Of a DNA stretch of 64,000 bases, positions 25,901-40,900 are shown one piece after another. Origin of the DNA: Diphasiastrum complanatum (taxonomy: Eukaryota; Streptophyta; Lycopodiopsida; Lycopodiales; Lycopodiaceae); contig CM055104.1 of NCBI GenBank assembly GCA_029204225.1, positions 38,556,527 to 38,620,526 of the forward strand, in the 5' to 3' direction. Every line of letters starts with the position of its first letter. Positions within the stretch are counted from its first letter, which is position 1. The position numbers and the translations under genes were made by a program. Under the pieces are notes generated by a model, which was not told the origin of the DNA, did not search any database, and saw nothing but the letters and a program-made list of their open reading frames with translations.

Positions 25901-28900
25901 TCAAGGCCATAATACTATAAAGTAGTTTAAAGCAGAAGAAGTTATGGAAGTAAGGAGAAATAAAGTGCACATATCTCGTACACAAGACATGTCACTCGCA
26001 TGTAGCCCCAGGAAGTGTGGTGAATTCTGATTTTATAAATTGATTATGCATGATTCATGATTATCCATCTACAACAGATAGAGAAAAACATCAGAGGGGT
26101 GTGAAGTTGATCACAATAATATGGGTTCACCAAATTTAACTTGGAGAATGCTATTTATGGAGATACTTTTCAGCAAAACATTTTATTATAGATTTTTGGC
26201 TTTATACACGAGTCCTTTTATGATATTGTGTTTGCTTGGTCATACATGCCGAACGTCAAAATGGATTGGTATTTTCCTTATGAAGTCTTTTGCAATTTCG
26301 AAATTGAAGATCATAAAACGTATTCATGTGCTACTTTGAAGATGGATTACGAATACACATGATTGCCGCTTTTCTAAACTCTCGAGATTCTTAACATGGG
26401 TGCAGGCCTTAAGGCAAAAACATACAGGAGTGTCCTAAATGGGAATACAACCTTACTTTGGCAATGTGAGTCGGAACACTTATTGATATATACATTCAAA
26501 AAAAACATTCTCAGGTCATAATAATCCTCTTGTACCAGTCGACTACGATATTGGCTGAAATCGTTGGGAGCCGAAAACTCATCAGCCCAGTCTTCATTCT
26601 CATTGTTTGCTCCTTTCAAGCCTGCCCCTTTTTCAACATTTCTCTTCAAAATCCTTTGGAATGCCACATCAAGAAGAATTGTATAAATGTCTAATGGAAT
26701 TGGTTCTACACCAGACTTATTATCCTTATCCGGTTGTGTGAAACTCGCTTCAGTGCCAAAGTTTGGACGACCAGACTTATCAGGCTCCTTAATATCCACA
26801 GTCGGTGCAGTTAAATCTCGTAAGAGCATCTGTCACACAAATACGACTATAGTTATGAAAGCTGCCTTGTATGATTGTATCGTCTAATGATAAAGGCATC
26901 AATGATTCTGTAATTTTGTGATCCAGCAGCTGAAGCCAAATTTGTTGGTAACTTCATTTATTGCAGTTTCCCAAATGGACAGAATGTAAGAAATATTTTG
27001 AAAATAAAATTTAAGCCTTTTTATCTTTTAAGAAAATCATTCCTGAAATAAAAATTGACACGTCCTGAAACAGAACCTCATAGCAGAACGTGTTCTGAAA
27101 CAGAACATCATTTCGGAACATGTTCCAAAACAAAACAGGATTCTATGCAGCAGACAAACAATCTTCTGTGTAATATTGATTCCCACTTTTTGTAAAAGCA
27201 AAAAATTACACTAATGCACTATTTTACATAGAAAAATTTGAGAAAAAAACATGAAACTGTCAAATCATTCTTTATGTCACATAAAAAAATGTACTTGTAC
27301 TAACCAAAACCTTACCAGCCAAAGTGGCAAGGCATGGGCATGGAGAACCAGTCTTTGGTGCTGAAAGAACATAAGCATCTGCAAAGCCCAAAATAAGGTG
27401 AGCATGCATGTTACTTACAAATGAGGTAATCATAAAATGTGCTTCAGTTTTAGCAGGCCAAGAATGAAACTTTCAAATTATGGATCTTAAAAGCCTTCAG
27501 AATGGTATGATCCTTGATAACAATGATGATAAAAGAATGCAAATAAACTACCATTCACATAAGGAACAGAGGTCAAATAATCAATTTTCAAAAACAGTTC
27601 GCATCATTTCAAATCCATTTTTTTTGGAATTGAATCGACCTCTGCATAACGATTTGAAAGAAAAACAATTTTTTTGAAGAAAATAGAATATCAAGTTTTT
27701 TGATTTTTTTTTTTCAATTTGAAAGATTCAATTCAGAATCTCAATGTTTCGTGGACCATTTTGAAAAGCCTTTTCGGAATACATGTTTGAAACGGGAAAA
27801 AATTGGGTTTGTGGGAAAGAAACGGCAGAACATTTTAGGGCTTTTATTTTTGCTTAGTTTTATTCCTAGCCTTTTGTTGAAGGAAAACCAAGTGTTGTTC
27901 AGGTATGTAGATAATAATTATAGCTCTATACAATGACGATATAAACAATTGGTGACTGACAAACTTAGATGAGTGAGAGCATGCACAACGCACATGCACA
28001 AATTATACATAATTCTACTACTCCCTAATGAGTTTTAACAAAAGCTGTATATGCCAAACTTTCACACACACACATTAGGAGGTCTTTTATTTCCCCGCCT
28101 CTAATTTAAAATCCATTTCGACACGACTTTTCGAAACAGAGTTTCATTGAATGAAACGTTGATTCAGATTAATTCAGACTGATTTGAAACTGTTCAATTT
28201 GCACTTCTTTGGAACTATTGACGAGGAATTGGCAAAAGCTTAGTATGTGAGTGGGCACATTGCATAATTGCATCCGTTCAGTTACACTAACATTCACGTG
28301 CAAATTGTGGATATAAGTAATACCGTGAACAGCTTATTGCAAAGTCTAGTCATGAATAGAAACTTATTCTACACAAAAGTGGGCATGATACTATGTCAAG
28401 TGTGATGGATGAATGGCAATAGTTCCCTTATGATGTACTTCAGCTATAGATACTGCAGTCATTGATCATATACTTTTCTCCTTGACTTTGACCACATCCA
28501 GGTTAACTACCTAAACTCCAGTCATTGATAAACACAGCCCCCTGCCATGCATGACAGACACTACTCCTTTCACACAAAAGGACAGCCTTTTACCAAGAAC
28601 GAGAAACATTGGACATTCGTTACTGTGTAAATATGTGCTGAGGCCATCCAGCCAATGCCATAGATATCTGCTTCCATCCTCTCTTTAGTGATCACTTCAT
28701 TAGTCTCTTGTCGCATAGGCCTTGGAGAAGATTTTGCTAGCAGCACTAAATGTTAACAAACATGTGCTTCTATTGAATTAGAGGACACTTGACAGAATGA
28801 AATTAAGAAAATCATCAGAATTAGAACATTCGACTTTCATGTGAATTTTAATGGCAAAAGTTAATCCTTATTCTATTCATAGAAACTAGATGTACATCCT

Positions 28901-31900
28901 ATGTAATGACCTCATTCAGAACGCCGTAAGGAACATGTTTTGTAAACCATGTGGGCAAAATCCCACGTTCTGTGTGGAGCATAATACTTTAAAACGTGAA
29001 GAAATTGGATACACAAGTATAATATCTCAATTTATTTTCATAAAAAATACAACAATTATAAACTACTATTGGCTAGTGGGATATATGTCCGGATCTGGCA
29101 CTCTCCAAATATAAGCCCATCTCGTGAGCAATAGTTAGTAAATATGAGTACGAATGCTTAAATAAAGGGGCCATTTTGTAACTTAGCAATAGTCAGGCCT
29201 TAAAAGATAAGTTTACAAAGTTGATCCAAGTAGAAAAATGTTTGGCTCGGGCCAATCAAAGGAACCTCTCGTTTTATAAACAAGATCCATTCTTTTAAAA
29301 TTTATGCACACAATGCATTCCATTTTCTACGTACAGAAAGGAACTTGACAGAAAAAACCCAAAAAGGTACTTATGGATCTATTAACTCCTCATAGTTAGA
29401 AGCTCCAGTGCTCACTTAAAACCTATAGCAGACAATCCAGGTTGCCAATATGATGAATCATAATAAAAGGCATTTCCACAACTCAATATCAAGAGAGATA
29501 TTGACAATGTAGCATTAATCAGCAGATGAACCTTACATTGTTGATTGCCTGCAACAATTTCACTTCTTCCTAGATTCTTTAATTAAAAGACAGATTCAAT
29601 CATCCTTGCATAGCTTTAGTGCTACTGTACGTAATCTAAATAGTAATAGATTGTCATACTAGAACGAATCCAGTATGCCTAGAATAGGTGCTGAGTAACA
29701 ATATTCCAACAATAAGTTCCACCAGGTCAAAAACTAGGCACTGAGGCTCAAAGTAAATCTGATTACTTATGTATCATAAAATACAAAGTGAAACTATAGC
29801 TAAGACCACAAAATAAATGAAACCTGTTGGAGGTAAATTGTAAGCTTCGGCTTGTCTCCTTTGATAGAATAAAGATTATGCGAACCTAAGGCAACCATTG
29901 CCTCACAAAGGCATCCAGCAAACTCAATCTCCGACTCATCCACAAGACCACCGCCAGTAGAAGCTTTTATGTGGGACGCTGAATGCTTGAAAGATCCTTC
30001 CGATGCAGTCGACAAAACTTCAAAAACCCTCACCATAGCTGAATCGAACACTTCAGCTGCTTCATCTGCTGGCCTTCGTCTATAATAATTCAAACAACCT
30101 CACATGATAAACAACTGAAACATGCAACATTTATCTCAAAATACAAAAGCCATGGTAAGATACAACAATTAAATAAGCAAAATCAAATGATTGAAGAGAA
30201 GTAGGACTTCTTTAACCTAAAGGTTGAACTATTCTTTCTGCTCCTCATGCATGATATGTCCATCTTTGAATCCAAACTTCAGACTTAATGCCAATTAGTA
30301 AGAAATAATTGCAAGTTCTATGACTAGAGATGGTAGCACTACTCTTGGGCTAGAGATGCCCCATCGTAAAAATGTCAATACTGAAATACTAGTTGTAAAA
30401 CGGCAACTCAGGAAAAAAAGTATACTTTCTGGCTAGGCCACTTGCATGTGACAATAAACAGGTGGGTCATGTTTGGAGTCTTTCCACTATGTAGGAGCTC
30501 ACCGATCAAGGGGGACATGTCCTGTGCTATGGGTGACATTTGTTGACCACATGAGAGACAGGAGTGTCAGTTGATCTTGGAAACTCATGTCCTGCCCGTG
30601 TCAGGTTACTGACAAGTGGCATGAGCTGGTGGCAAGTGTGCATGTGCATAGTTGGAGTACATCTCATCGTCATTGCTTCATCATTGTTATTTGTGTTCTC
30701 TTCCATGTATGTGTATCGCTATTGTCTAACAATCGTAGGAATCTTGTCCTGAGCAAGTCGATATTCTAACAACTCGGAGGACTGAGATAGAGATGTCAAA
30801 CATGTCCAAAAGGTAAGCTGCCTGAGAGTACCACGAGAGCTAGAAGCCCTAACTGTGAAGCTGCATTGATGAAGTGACTGCCAGATGAGAGTATATGTTT
30901 GTGGGAAGTGTCAGAGCTCTCTAGATGTATACCATGAGCCAGAAGAGGGCGTCAAGCAATAAAGAAGAAACTGCGAACTCGTCAACGGTAATATGATGTG
31001 GAACTGAAGGCTTAGAACAAATCATCCAAGTCCTGAAACAGACGCAATCCAGATAGAGTAAAGGAAGTATGACCCTTGCCAAGTCGAGTTGAAGTTGCAT
31101 GCCTCATATTGAAGATAGGACTACATAGGTGTAGAATGAAACCACCTACAAATGCTGGTCACAAAAAATAAGCTCTTGCCTCCCGGTTTCTCCGAACGAG
31201 GTCCGTTTCACGTACAGCCAGTTCCGACCTGTGGGCAATGTCAAGTGAAAAGGCCCTGTATGTGTTGAAGTGTCCCTCCGCCTGGAAAAAAATGATGTAT
31301 AGTATGCTATGAAACTATTGCTGAACAGGCTGCAGACCCGTGTCTCCGAGTGGGTTGTTGATGTCGTCTCTGCTACCGTGGAGCTGTGGGCTGTGGCCTA
31401 TGAGCTGACAGTCTGTCTGAGCGTCTACACTGTCTCTGCCGTCTATGTATGGAAGCATCTGGAATCTCAGCCTCTCCATCAAAATCACTACTCATCAGAA
31501 TCACTACTCAAGGTAATCTCATGTCTCTTTTTCCGACGAGATAAGCACTCCCTAATGCTCAACTGTATCAAGTAGGGGGGGGGGGGGGGGGGGGGTGTCT
31601 GTGTCTAGTCTCACAATCCTCAAGTTTGACATCTCCCGAATCATCAATGCAACACATCTGGGATCCTCATATGATATCAAGGTAGAGAGTGACTGGGTGA
31701 TCTCGGAACAAACAGTAATATCTCCCTCGGATCTCATAGTAAACTGGGCATCTGAAGAGAAAATGAAACTCAATCTTTTGAGAATAGCGGATCCAGATAT
31801 TCCATTCGTCATTAACACTGACGCGAGTGGTACGGCTATTGGAGCTGTTCTCTTACAGGAGGGGCAGCCCGTTGCTTTTGAAAGCAAAAAGTTAACCGAT

Positions 31901-34900
31901 GCGCAAGTCGAGTATACTACGCAAGAAGAAGAGCTTTTTGCGGTGATCCATGCTTTGAAATCATGGAGACATTACCTATATGATAATAAGTTCGTGGTTA
32001 AGACGGATCACCAACCTCTAAAATATTTTTTCAATCAGAATGATCTGAGAGGTCGTAAGGCCCGATGAGCAGAACTCATGCAGGAATTCGACTTTGAAGT
32101 GCAGTATATCAAAGGCACCACTCATCGGGTGGCTGATGCACTTTGTCGAATTGGTGAAGTGAACAAGCTTTCCTTCACAGAAATCAGGACAGATTTTTAT
32201 CTCTCCCTGAGGGGTCTTTGTGAGAAAGACCCGCATTTTGGACCAATTTGGAAGAGGGTTCTAGCAGCTACATCAAGCGAGACTGATTTACATGGTGATC
32301 AGTCTAGGAGAAGGGATAAAAAGAGTGTAGATAACTTCTCTATTTGTAATGGACTATTGTTCAGGAAAGGGAAGGTTTGTGTGCCCGAGGTGGATGCTAT
32401 CAAAAAGAAAATTTTACTTGAGTGTCATGAATCACCATGTGCAGGACATCCAGGCATACATCGTACTCTAGATTTGGTAAGAATTATTGGCCAAAACTTA
32501 AGCCCTTTGTCGAATCTTATGTGGTCAAGTGTGACCAATGCCAGTTGAATAAGGCCGATATGGCTAGTGGATTGTTACATCCATTGGACATCCCGGATAA
32601 AAGGTGAGACAGCATTTCAATGGATTTCGTGGTTGGGTTACCGCGGACAAATAAACAACATGATGCAATTTGGGTACTGGTCGACCATCTTACCAAATTA
32701 GCTATGTTTATTCCAGTAAAGACCATCGTGAAGGCTTCTGACTTAGCTCAGTTATTTGTTGAGCGTCTATTTAGGCTTTACGGATTACCAAGTGATATTG
32801 TGAGTGATCATGATCCGAGGTTCACCGGTCACTTTTGGTCGGCCGTGTTTGCTAAACTAGAGACGACATTGAGCTTTTCGAGACTTTCAAGTGGGGGATT
32901 GGGTGTATTTACGGATCCCGAAGGATTCTAGTGTAATGCGTACTGGCAAGCATTACAAATTGTCCCCTAGGTATAGAGGACCGTATCAAATCTTGAAAAA
33001 GATTGGATCCTTAGCTTACCAATTGGACCTCCCGAAAGGAACTCAAGTGTACCCGGTTTTTCACGTAAGCCGACTCAAGAAGAATCTACGTGAAGGGGAG
33101 CATCTTGGTTCTAGAGACCAATTGGACCTGTTGGATGAATCAGCGGGTGTGCCCTTCCCAAGTCAAGTGATAGCTGCCTATCACATACTGAATGTAGGAC
33201 CAACTAGGGGCTGTCCGTCGAAAATAAGCTCCTAACCTAGAAGAATTGAAGACCATAACCTTGGTCTTCGCAGTGTTCACCCCCAACCTCCATCGGGTAA
33301 AGAAGACCTTTACTCTGATTGTCGCGAAGCTGTCCCAGTATTGAAGTCCCCAATGAGAAAAATATGTCCACACACTGCGAATCTGACAATATCCAATGAC
33401 AGGTCAAGGTAGGGTGAGCCAATGCCCTCAACAAAAGAGGAAGACTCTGGGGGAAAGTAGCATGCAGCAACAAAGAGGTCCCTGTCCAAGACAATACTCT
33501 ATCCCTCCAAAGCCACGACCACTAGCTGATCTAGTCTCAGGCCTGTATACAAAGTCCCATCTTCCTGGAAGGCTTTACGCCTTTCCTCGACCTGAATGTA
33601 TGTGAGGTCATCATCCATAAATGGAGGTACCATGTAATTTGGCTCCACAACGCAAAGCATCTCAGCAACTCTCCAAGGAACTAAAATGGATAATCAGTGT
33701 AGTTGTATCCAATCCGTCCATCTTGTGACCTTAGAGAGAGAAGAAAGGAAGCTTCATTCATGTCTTTTCCATGCCCAAAGGCAAATAAGATGAAAAAGTA
33801 CATCTGAAGTATGTGGTATCAGCAAGAGCATATGAAACTTCTCCAAAACAGTAACAAAAAAGTGCATATGTATCTAACTACTAGAAACTAAACTAAACTA
33901 ATGACAGATATAGAGATAAAAATGTATCCTGCGATAGGACATGTAATTCCAACTCCAACCCGGCTCTGAGTGATATGTTATCTCTGATCTCTATGAGTTG
34001 GTGTGTCGTTGTCATCGTCATTGTCCAGACTTTGGGTCATACGCTAAATCTCTCCATGGTCAAAGTGGATTAATTGTTGCAAAATCACTAAAGGTGGCTA
34101 AATTTCAACTTTGTAACAAAAGAGTTTAAGTGCTCACAATTGATTAAACTTTGAAAAGATGATAATCTCAATAAGTGGACTTCAAGTAATCCAAACCAAG
34201 ATCTGTAAAGTGCAATAGAAGCAACTCACTATAGGAAGATGAATGATCAAAAAAATGTGAAAATGATTCAAAGGAAGTGCAAAAGTGAACACTAGCAAAA
34301 GCTACTTAAGTGACCTAAAAAAGCGTCTACAATCTTGACTTTTAGGAATCAAAATTGCGAAATGAAAGGTGCATTAGGGGTGCCTTGTTGTAGGGAACAC
34401 AATGAAACACAATAATTCAAAAAAAAGACACAACAAAAGCTTGATAACAAATGAAATGCCAAAAAAGTGAAAATTTAAAAATGCATTATCTTAAGTTAAA
34501 AATGTCCAATCGATGAACAAAGTCTCTATATGTCTGTGTATTTGTGTATACATCTGTGTGTGAGTGGGTGTGTGTGTGTGTATAATGTTATGTTGTTTGA
34601 TCAGACTTTGGCTGGCAAGATCTTGTGATCAAAAACTCCGATTGATGAGCTTTAGAGTGTTTTGAACTCGTCTAAAGGAATATTTGAACCTACATGATTT
34701 AAATAGAGAATCTCATAGAACCAAAAATGGAACATTCATAGTTTGACCAGATTTTGACTTTGTGATGACCGACTTCTAGAAGGTCAAAATAGATCGAAAA
34801 TGAGAATCATAGAACAATAAAAAACAACTCCATCCAATCAAATGTAGAAAAACTTCTATACATGATAACTAAAAATACTTCTTTTGATCAAACGATCAAA

Positions 34901-37900
34901 ATCTCAATTTGACATGAAACTGGGATCAATAGTCTTACTTCAGTCCAAAGCCCTCATATAGATGACTATTTCCAACTTCTGTCACGAAAAAGAACATAAA
35001 TATGAGTTTCTCCAAAAGTCAAATATGAACGTTTCTAGAATTAGGTTTTCGAAAAATGGATTTACTTTTCCAAAGGCACCCCAAGTACTAGAAAATCAGT
35101 GCAAGTGATAAAAGTTCAATTATGATCAAAAATGAAAAAAATTACCACAAAAAATGTGAAGAAACTTCATGTTAGTCTAGAGAGAGAAAGAAAAAAAGAA
35201 AGACGGCCTTATTGATGTCCTTTAAGTACCAATAGGTACAGACTAAGAGGTACATCACAAGTCTTACATCATGGGACCATATAAACATCTCCATAGCAAA
35301 CTAACTAATAGCAAAACAAAAAAAGTTAAAGCACAATGTTTGAGCTAAATGTTGAAAGATTATTGTGTTGAGCCTAGCTAAACAATGTAACAGTGAAGTC
35401 CATGATGGACCACAAAATAACACTAAGGTCTTAAGAATGCAGGGTAACAGTTGAACTGGAGACGGGAGCATTGTGTTGAGATCACCACCGATGAGCACTT
35501 CGACGTAATAGACAAGATATGGCTTTTACTTAAATAGAAACAAAACATATAGCCAATTTATCCTTCTCTAAAACAAATTTTTATTTCTATTTATGTGTAC
35601 AACATGATCTACCTGCATTGTCGCATGGGGATATGGTCGTGTGACGACATGGACGCACAATGATATGACGGGTAGGCTCCCTGCGCTAATGCAATTGTCT
35701 ATTAACCTGTAATTATTGCAAAGAGACTGTCAATTGGCCCAACGCAAACCAACAACTATGAGATAAAACAGAGCCTATGTAAGGTGGTAGTGTAGGAGAT
35801 CTAGCCACATCTAGCTCTAGAAAATGTGCTTTAGTAATCTACTTTGACCCCCAACGGGCCTGCCCAAACATGGTGAACATAAGCTCGATAAATAAACCGC
35901 CAATGATAATAATATCAACTCTTAGGATAGGAAGGTGAGATATAGATATACCAAGAGTGTCTAGTAGACGAGATGCCAATGCAAATCATGAGAGCTGATA
36001 ACCGTAATCCAAGTGTCCCAAACTGGATGAGGAAAGTGCCAACCACGGGTATGCTAGTGCTAGACTCTGTGGTCTCAAAAGATGACTCTCTGCAAATAGA
36101 TGACCAGTTTGAAGATGGCCTCCACCTAGATGGGAGGTCTAGCAAACTCTATGAGCATAACCAGATGTGGGACTTGATGGCTTACCCCTAATCATCGTGA
36201 TAACATGGAGATTTGAAGACATGAGAATCAAGCCCCATATGACTTCATAAGTCTCATAGCCTACATACCTATGGGTGTAACTAGAGCATCAAAAAGATGA
36301 GAATTACTCTATGGATGTTGCCTTAAACAAAACCTATGTCGCAACCAATCTTAGGGGAAAAGAGGACCAAAGAATAAAACCCTCAAAAATGTATACAATG
36401 AGACAATCTCCAAAGGCTGGTCATCCAAAGTGACAGTCTCGCATTGCATAAATCTATTGAAGACCATATGTTTGGTCTTCTTTACATTCACCTCAAAATT
36501 TCTAGTATAGAAAAATGTAGATAAGGTGTCAAAATGCTTCTGCAAGCCCTCCCTGGTGGGAGAGACCACGAACAAATCATCTGCGTGCAAAAGAATGGAT
36601 ATCAAAAAATCACCAAGTTTGGACCCCAACCACCATGTTGACCAATGACTCCTCAAGTTCTTTGATGTGAAGATCAAAGAGTGTAGGCAATAGTCAACAA
36701 CCCTATTGGCCCCAATAGTGCTTGATACCTATAGAGGGGTAGAAGCAACCGACCACTCCCTTATATAGTGTCATACTAGCTAATATGATATCATGTGAAA
36801 ATTGGAGGTCCACCAACCTCTGAATAAGCTTATGGCAAGGGACTGAGTCAAAAGTATGCCTAAAATCCGCAAAACTGCAAGAAACACACTTTTGTCTTGG
36901 CGTGGGTATAAAAATTCCTTGTAAAACCATGCCACCCCACTTAACCCTCTTATCTCCAAATGATCTCATCTTTGCACAAAAAATTGGATCCCATGTGAAG
37001 CCTGGAAAAGTTGGCAAAGTTCTCACCTCACTCTCGTGTGTCTCCATCAAAAACGTAATATCCCCACCATATCTGAACTTGTGTGGCCAAGAGAGGTCTC
37101 TAGAAAAGGTTTGGCTTCTTGGAATACATCATGCATTTGGCATGCCACATACTCGAATGTTAAGGAATTAACACTCCCTCAATTTCTCCTTGATGAAAGT
37201 AATTGAGATCATATCTGCAATAGGAGTCTCATCTTGATTTGATTTGCTCTTCACTATGGCTGCCCTTTATGCTGCTCTGATTTGCTTTAAGGTCCTAAAT
37301 CTTCATGGATGCATCTAATGTTGATATCCCTTTACATAACTCCACATTTTCTTCTTAAAATCTGATGATTTCTACCTTAAGTGTCTCTAGCTGTAGCTTC
37401 ATCATATCCATGTGCTTTAGAGAAGTTCTAGCTTTTCTAGCTTCTTCTCAAGAATGTATCATCTTGGATGAGTCTTGGAGGAGTAGGTCTCAATTTATAC
37501 CATACTGTTGGAAGGACTTAATAGGAAACACAATATTGGAAGATAATGGAGAGCAAAGTCATGGACAATAGAAGCGACCTAAACCTTACATAAAGAGGGG
37601 TGGAGGGTGTTGCACAAATACAAAGGTGGTGGAGTAGAGTGTTGCCAAGAAACGGGTAGGAACCTTCCCTCCTTGAAGGTGCAGCCCTAATCACAATCTG
37701 TAGCAATGGGTTCGTCCAAGAAGAGACCAACGGATGGGCCCTTGAAAGACACAACACCCTCTTCCTAGACCCCAGGCTCATGTGATGGCAACACCTCTTC
37801 CATGTGTTGAAAAAACCAAGAATGCTAGAATAACTCGAAATCTGGATTCAGGACCCTAAAAATGCTATTTTCAAAGATTATTTGATCCTAACAGATCTAG

Positions 37901-40900
37901 GAGAAGAACATGCAAGGAATAGACTTGACATGCAACTGTCATGCAAGCTTGAAATAGAAAAACTCAGCAAGCTATGGATCATAAGTTTGATCCAGATTCA
38001 ATCCACTTGAATTCTACTCTTTGTCTATCAGATGAATTGAGGGAAAGAAAGTTTCTATTTTCTGGCCACTACAATTGAAAGCATGAAATCTGAAAAAACG
38101 AAATCAGATTGACTTCTGATCGCTTCTGTTGATAGCGCCTATGCAATAGATGACTTATGCCTTTGATTTCACCTGAATCTGACAATTCAATTGAGAGAAA
38201 TGAATGATTGAACAAATCAGAACCAGCGCCCTCCTACAAATGGTTATTTGCTTTCCTGGTTCAGATTTGCTCCAAATTTGAAATGGGAATGATCTGACTA
38301 GTAGCGCCCTCCTCCAAGGATCAGATTGCAACTGACCTCATCGAAATTGGATGAGAAAAGAGGAAGAAACAAGCAAAAATCAGATGAGATCCAAATGCGA
38401 CCACCTACAAAAATTCAGGTCAAGAAGATAATCAGATTGAAGGAGAAGAAGGATGATTCCCGAATCTCACATCCCTCCAACTCGTGGAGTCTCCAATAAG
38501 TAGAAATATGGTATGTACAATCATTGGCATGCTATTGCCAAGTGTCCTAATGCTCATGCATGATTTTGCATGTTGCATGCATGTTATGCTAGGTGGCAAA
38601 CCTACTTTTTCTCCCCCATGCACATGTGCATGGGGGTCTACCAAACTTAAGTGGGTATGTGGCATCAACATGCAAGAGGGCCTCCCACAAGTTTGTACTA
38701 AAAAAAATTTGCCTAAGTTTGGGCCTCAAAGTATTTTTGTACCCATGTATGACCATGTGACAAGTTCCATTTATTTAACAAGGTTTACAAGGTTCTTCGA
38801 TGAAATACTGAATCCTTGCTTAGTTGGATAGCTGAAGTGTTATCCATGAGAAGTAAGGTTTTTCTTGAAAGACACCAAGCTGGTTTGAAATATATTGCAT
38901 CCATAAGATCTCATTGCATGCCTTTGTTGTTGCTACATATTCTAATTCACAAGAAGATTGAGCAACAATTGATTGCTTTTTACATACCCATGAAATGGCT
39001 GCACTTGCAACTAGACAAACACATCCAGAGATGCTTTTTGAATCATCCTTCCTGGACATCCAACTTGCATCTGTATAAGTGATTATCTCTATGCTCTTGT
39101 CATGGGAAAAATAAAGTCCGTAGTTTATAGCATGCTTGAGATATTTCAAAACATGTTGTGCTAACTTCCAATGCTTCAAACTTGGATTAGCATTGAATTG
39201 ACTAAGGCTGAAAACTGAAAAAGCTATTTCAGGCCTAGTCCAAGTTGTTAGATATATAAGGGAACCAATGAGATATAAGGAATAAGAGCCATTTGTTCCT
39301 TTTCCTCCTTAGTTGTAGGACAATCATCTTTTGATAGTATGGTTCTTGTAGGCATAGGAACCATTTTCCCCTTACAATCCTGCATGTTAAACCTGTCAAG
39401 AAGCTTTGAAATATAGAGAGATTGATGCATGAAATAGCTAGAGTTTTCCTTCTCAATTTGCACCCCAAGATAAACCTTGGCTTCTCCCATATCAGTAATT
39501 TCAAATATAGAGGATATTTGCTTCTTGACTATCTCCATATTTTCTGTGGACTTAGTGGCGATCAATGTATCATCAACATAAACACCAATGTTTACTATTT
39601 CCCCATTAAGGTACTTTGTATAAACATTTGGATCAGCACTAGTGGGAGTAAAACCAAAAAACTTCAAACCTTCATCCTTCTATTGGAACCAGGCCCTTGC
39701 TGATTGCTTTAGGCCATATATGCTCCCCCTCATAGAGCAAACATGATTAGGAAATTCATGGGATGAAAATCCCTCGGGCTGCTCCATATATAGCTCCTCT
39801 TGTAATTCTCCATAAAGGTAAGCTGTTTTTTCATCAACTAAGTGGACAATTAAACCATCTTTGGCAGCAAACGCAAAAACATATCTCACATTAGAATGTT
39901 TGATAACCGGGGAAAAGGTGTCAAAGTAATCTATACCACACTTTTGTGTAAAACCTTTTGCCACCAAACGAGCTTTGTATCAATTGATCTTGTCGTCTGG
40001 TCCAAACTTGTATCGAAATATCCATTTGCATTTGATTGCTTTCCTTCCTTCAGGTAGAGGTTTGAGATCCCATACCTTCCGTCGATGCATGGAATCTATT
40101 TCATCTTGCATGGCCAGCAGCCATTTGTCTTTTTCCTTTCCTCCTATAGCTTCCTTATAGGATTCGGGTTCTCCTGCAAAACAACATGCCTCCACAAGGT
40201 AGTTGTGTTGATTCTCCCTCATGGGCTCCTTACCAAGCCTTGAGGATCTTCGAAGTAGCTCTTCAGGTATATCTCCATGCTGAATTCTCCTTGGTCTTCC
40301 ATAGCTTCTTGGATCTTGCATGTCATCATGTAAATCTACATATGGTTCTGCACTTGGTTCAGGTACTTCAGAAACAAATGGATCATAAAAATCGAATCCC
40401 ATTTGATCTATGTTATCTAGAAATTTGTCTTCTTCAAAGATAACTTCTCTACATTCCAAAGTGGTATTTTCTGAAGGAAAATAGAATCTGTAGTAAGAAG
40501 TGCTATTTACATAACCAATAAATATACCTACTTTGGAATGTTGGTCCAGCTTTGTTCTTTTGTCCTTAGGCACAAACACATGTGCTATGCATCCGAAAAC
40601 TCTTGCATGAGTAATACTCGGCTTCCTTCCCCACCATAATTCATATGGAGATTTGGATATAGAAACGTTTTCAATACTCGATTGAAGAGGAGGTAATTGG
40701 CTGCTCCAACTGCATCGGCCCAATATGTTTTGGGAAGATGTGCATGTGCAAGCATGCACTTGGCTGCCTCCACCAGAATCTGATTTCTTCTTTCGGCAAC
40801 TCCATTATGTTGGGGAGTATAAGTTGTAGTCACCTGATGTGTAATGCCTTTTTGTCTGCAATAGTCTAGAAATTCATTAGATATGTATTCTCCTGCTCCA

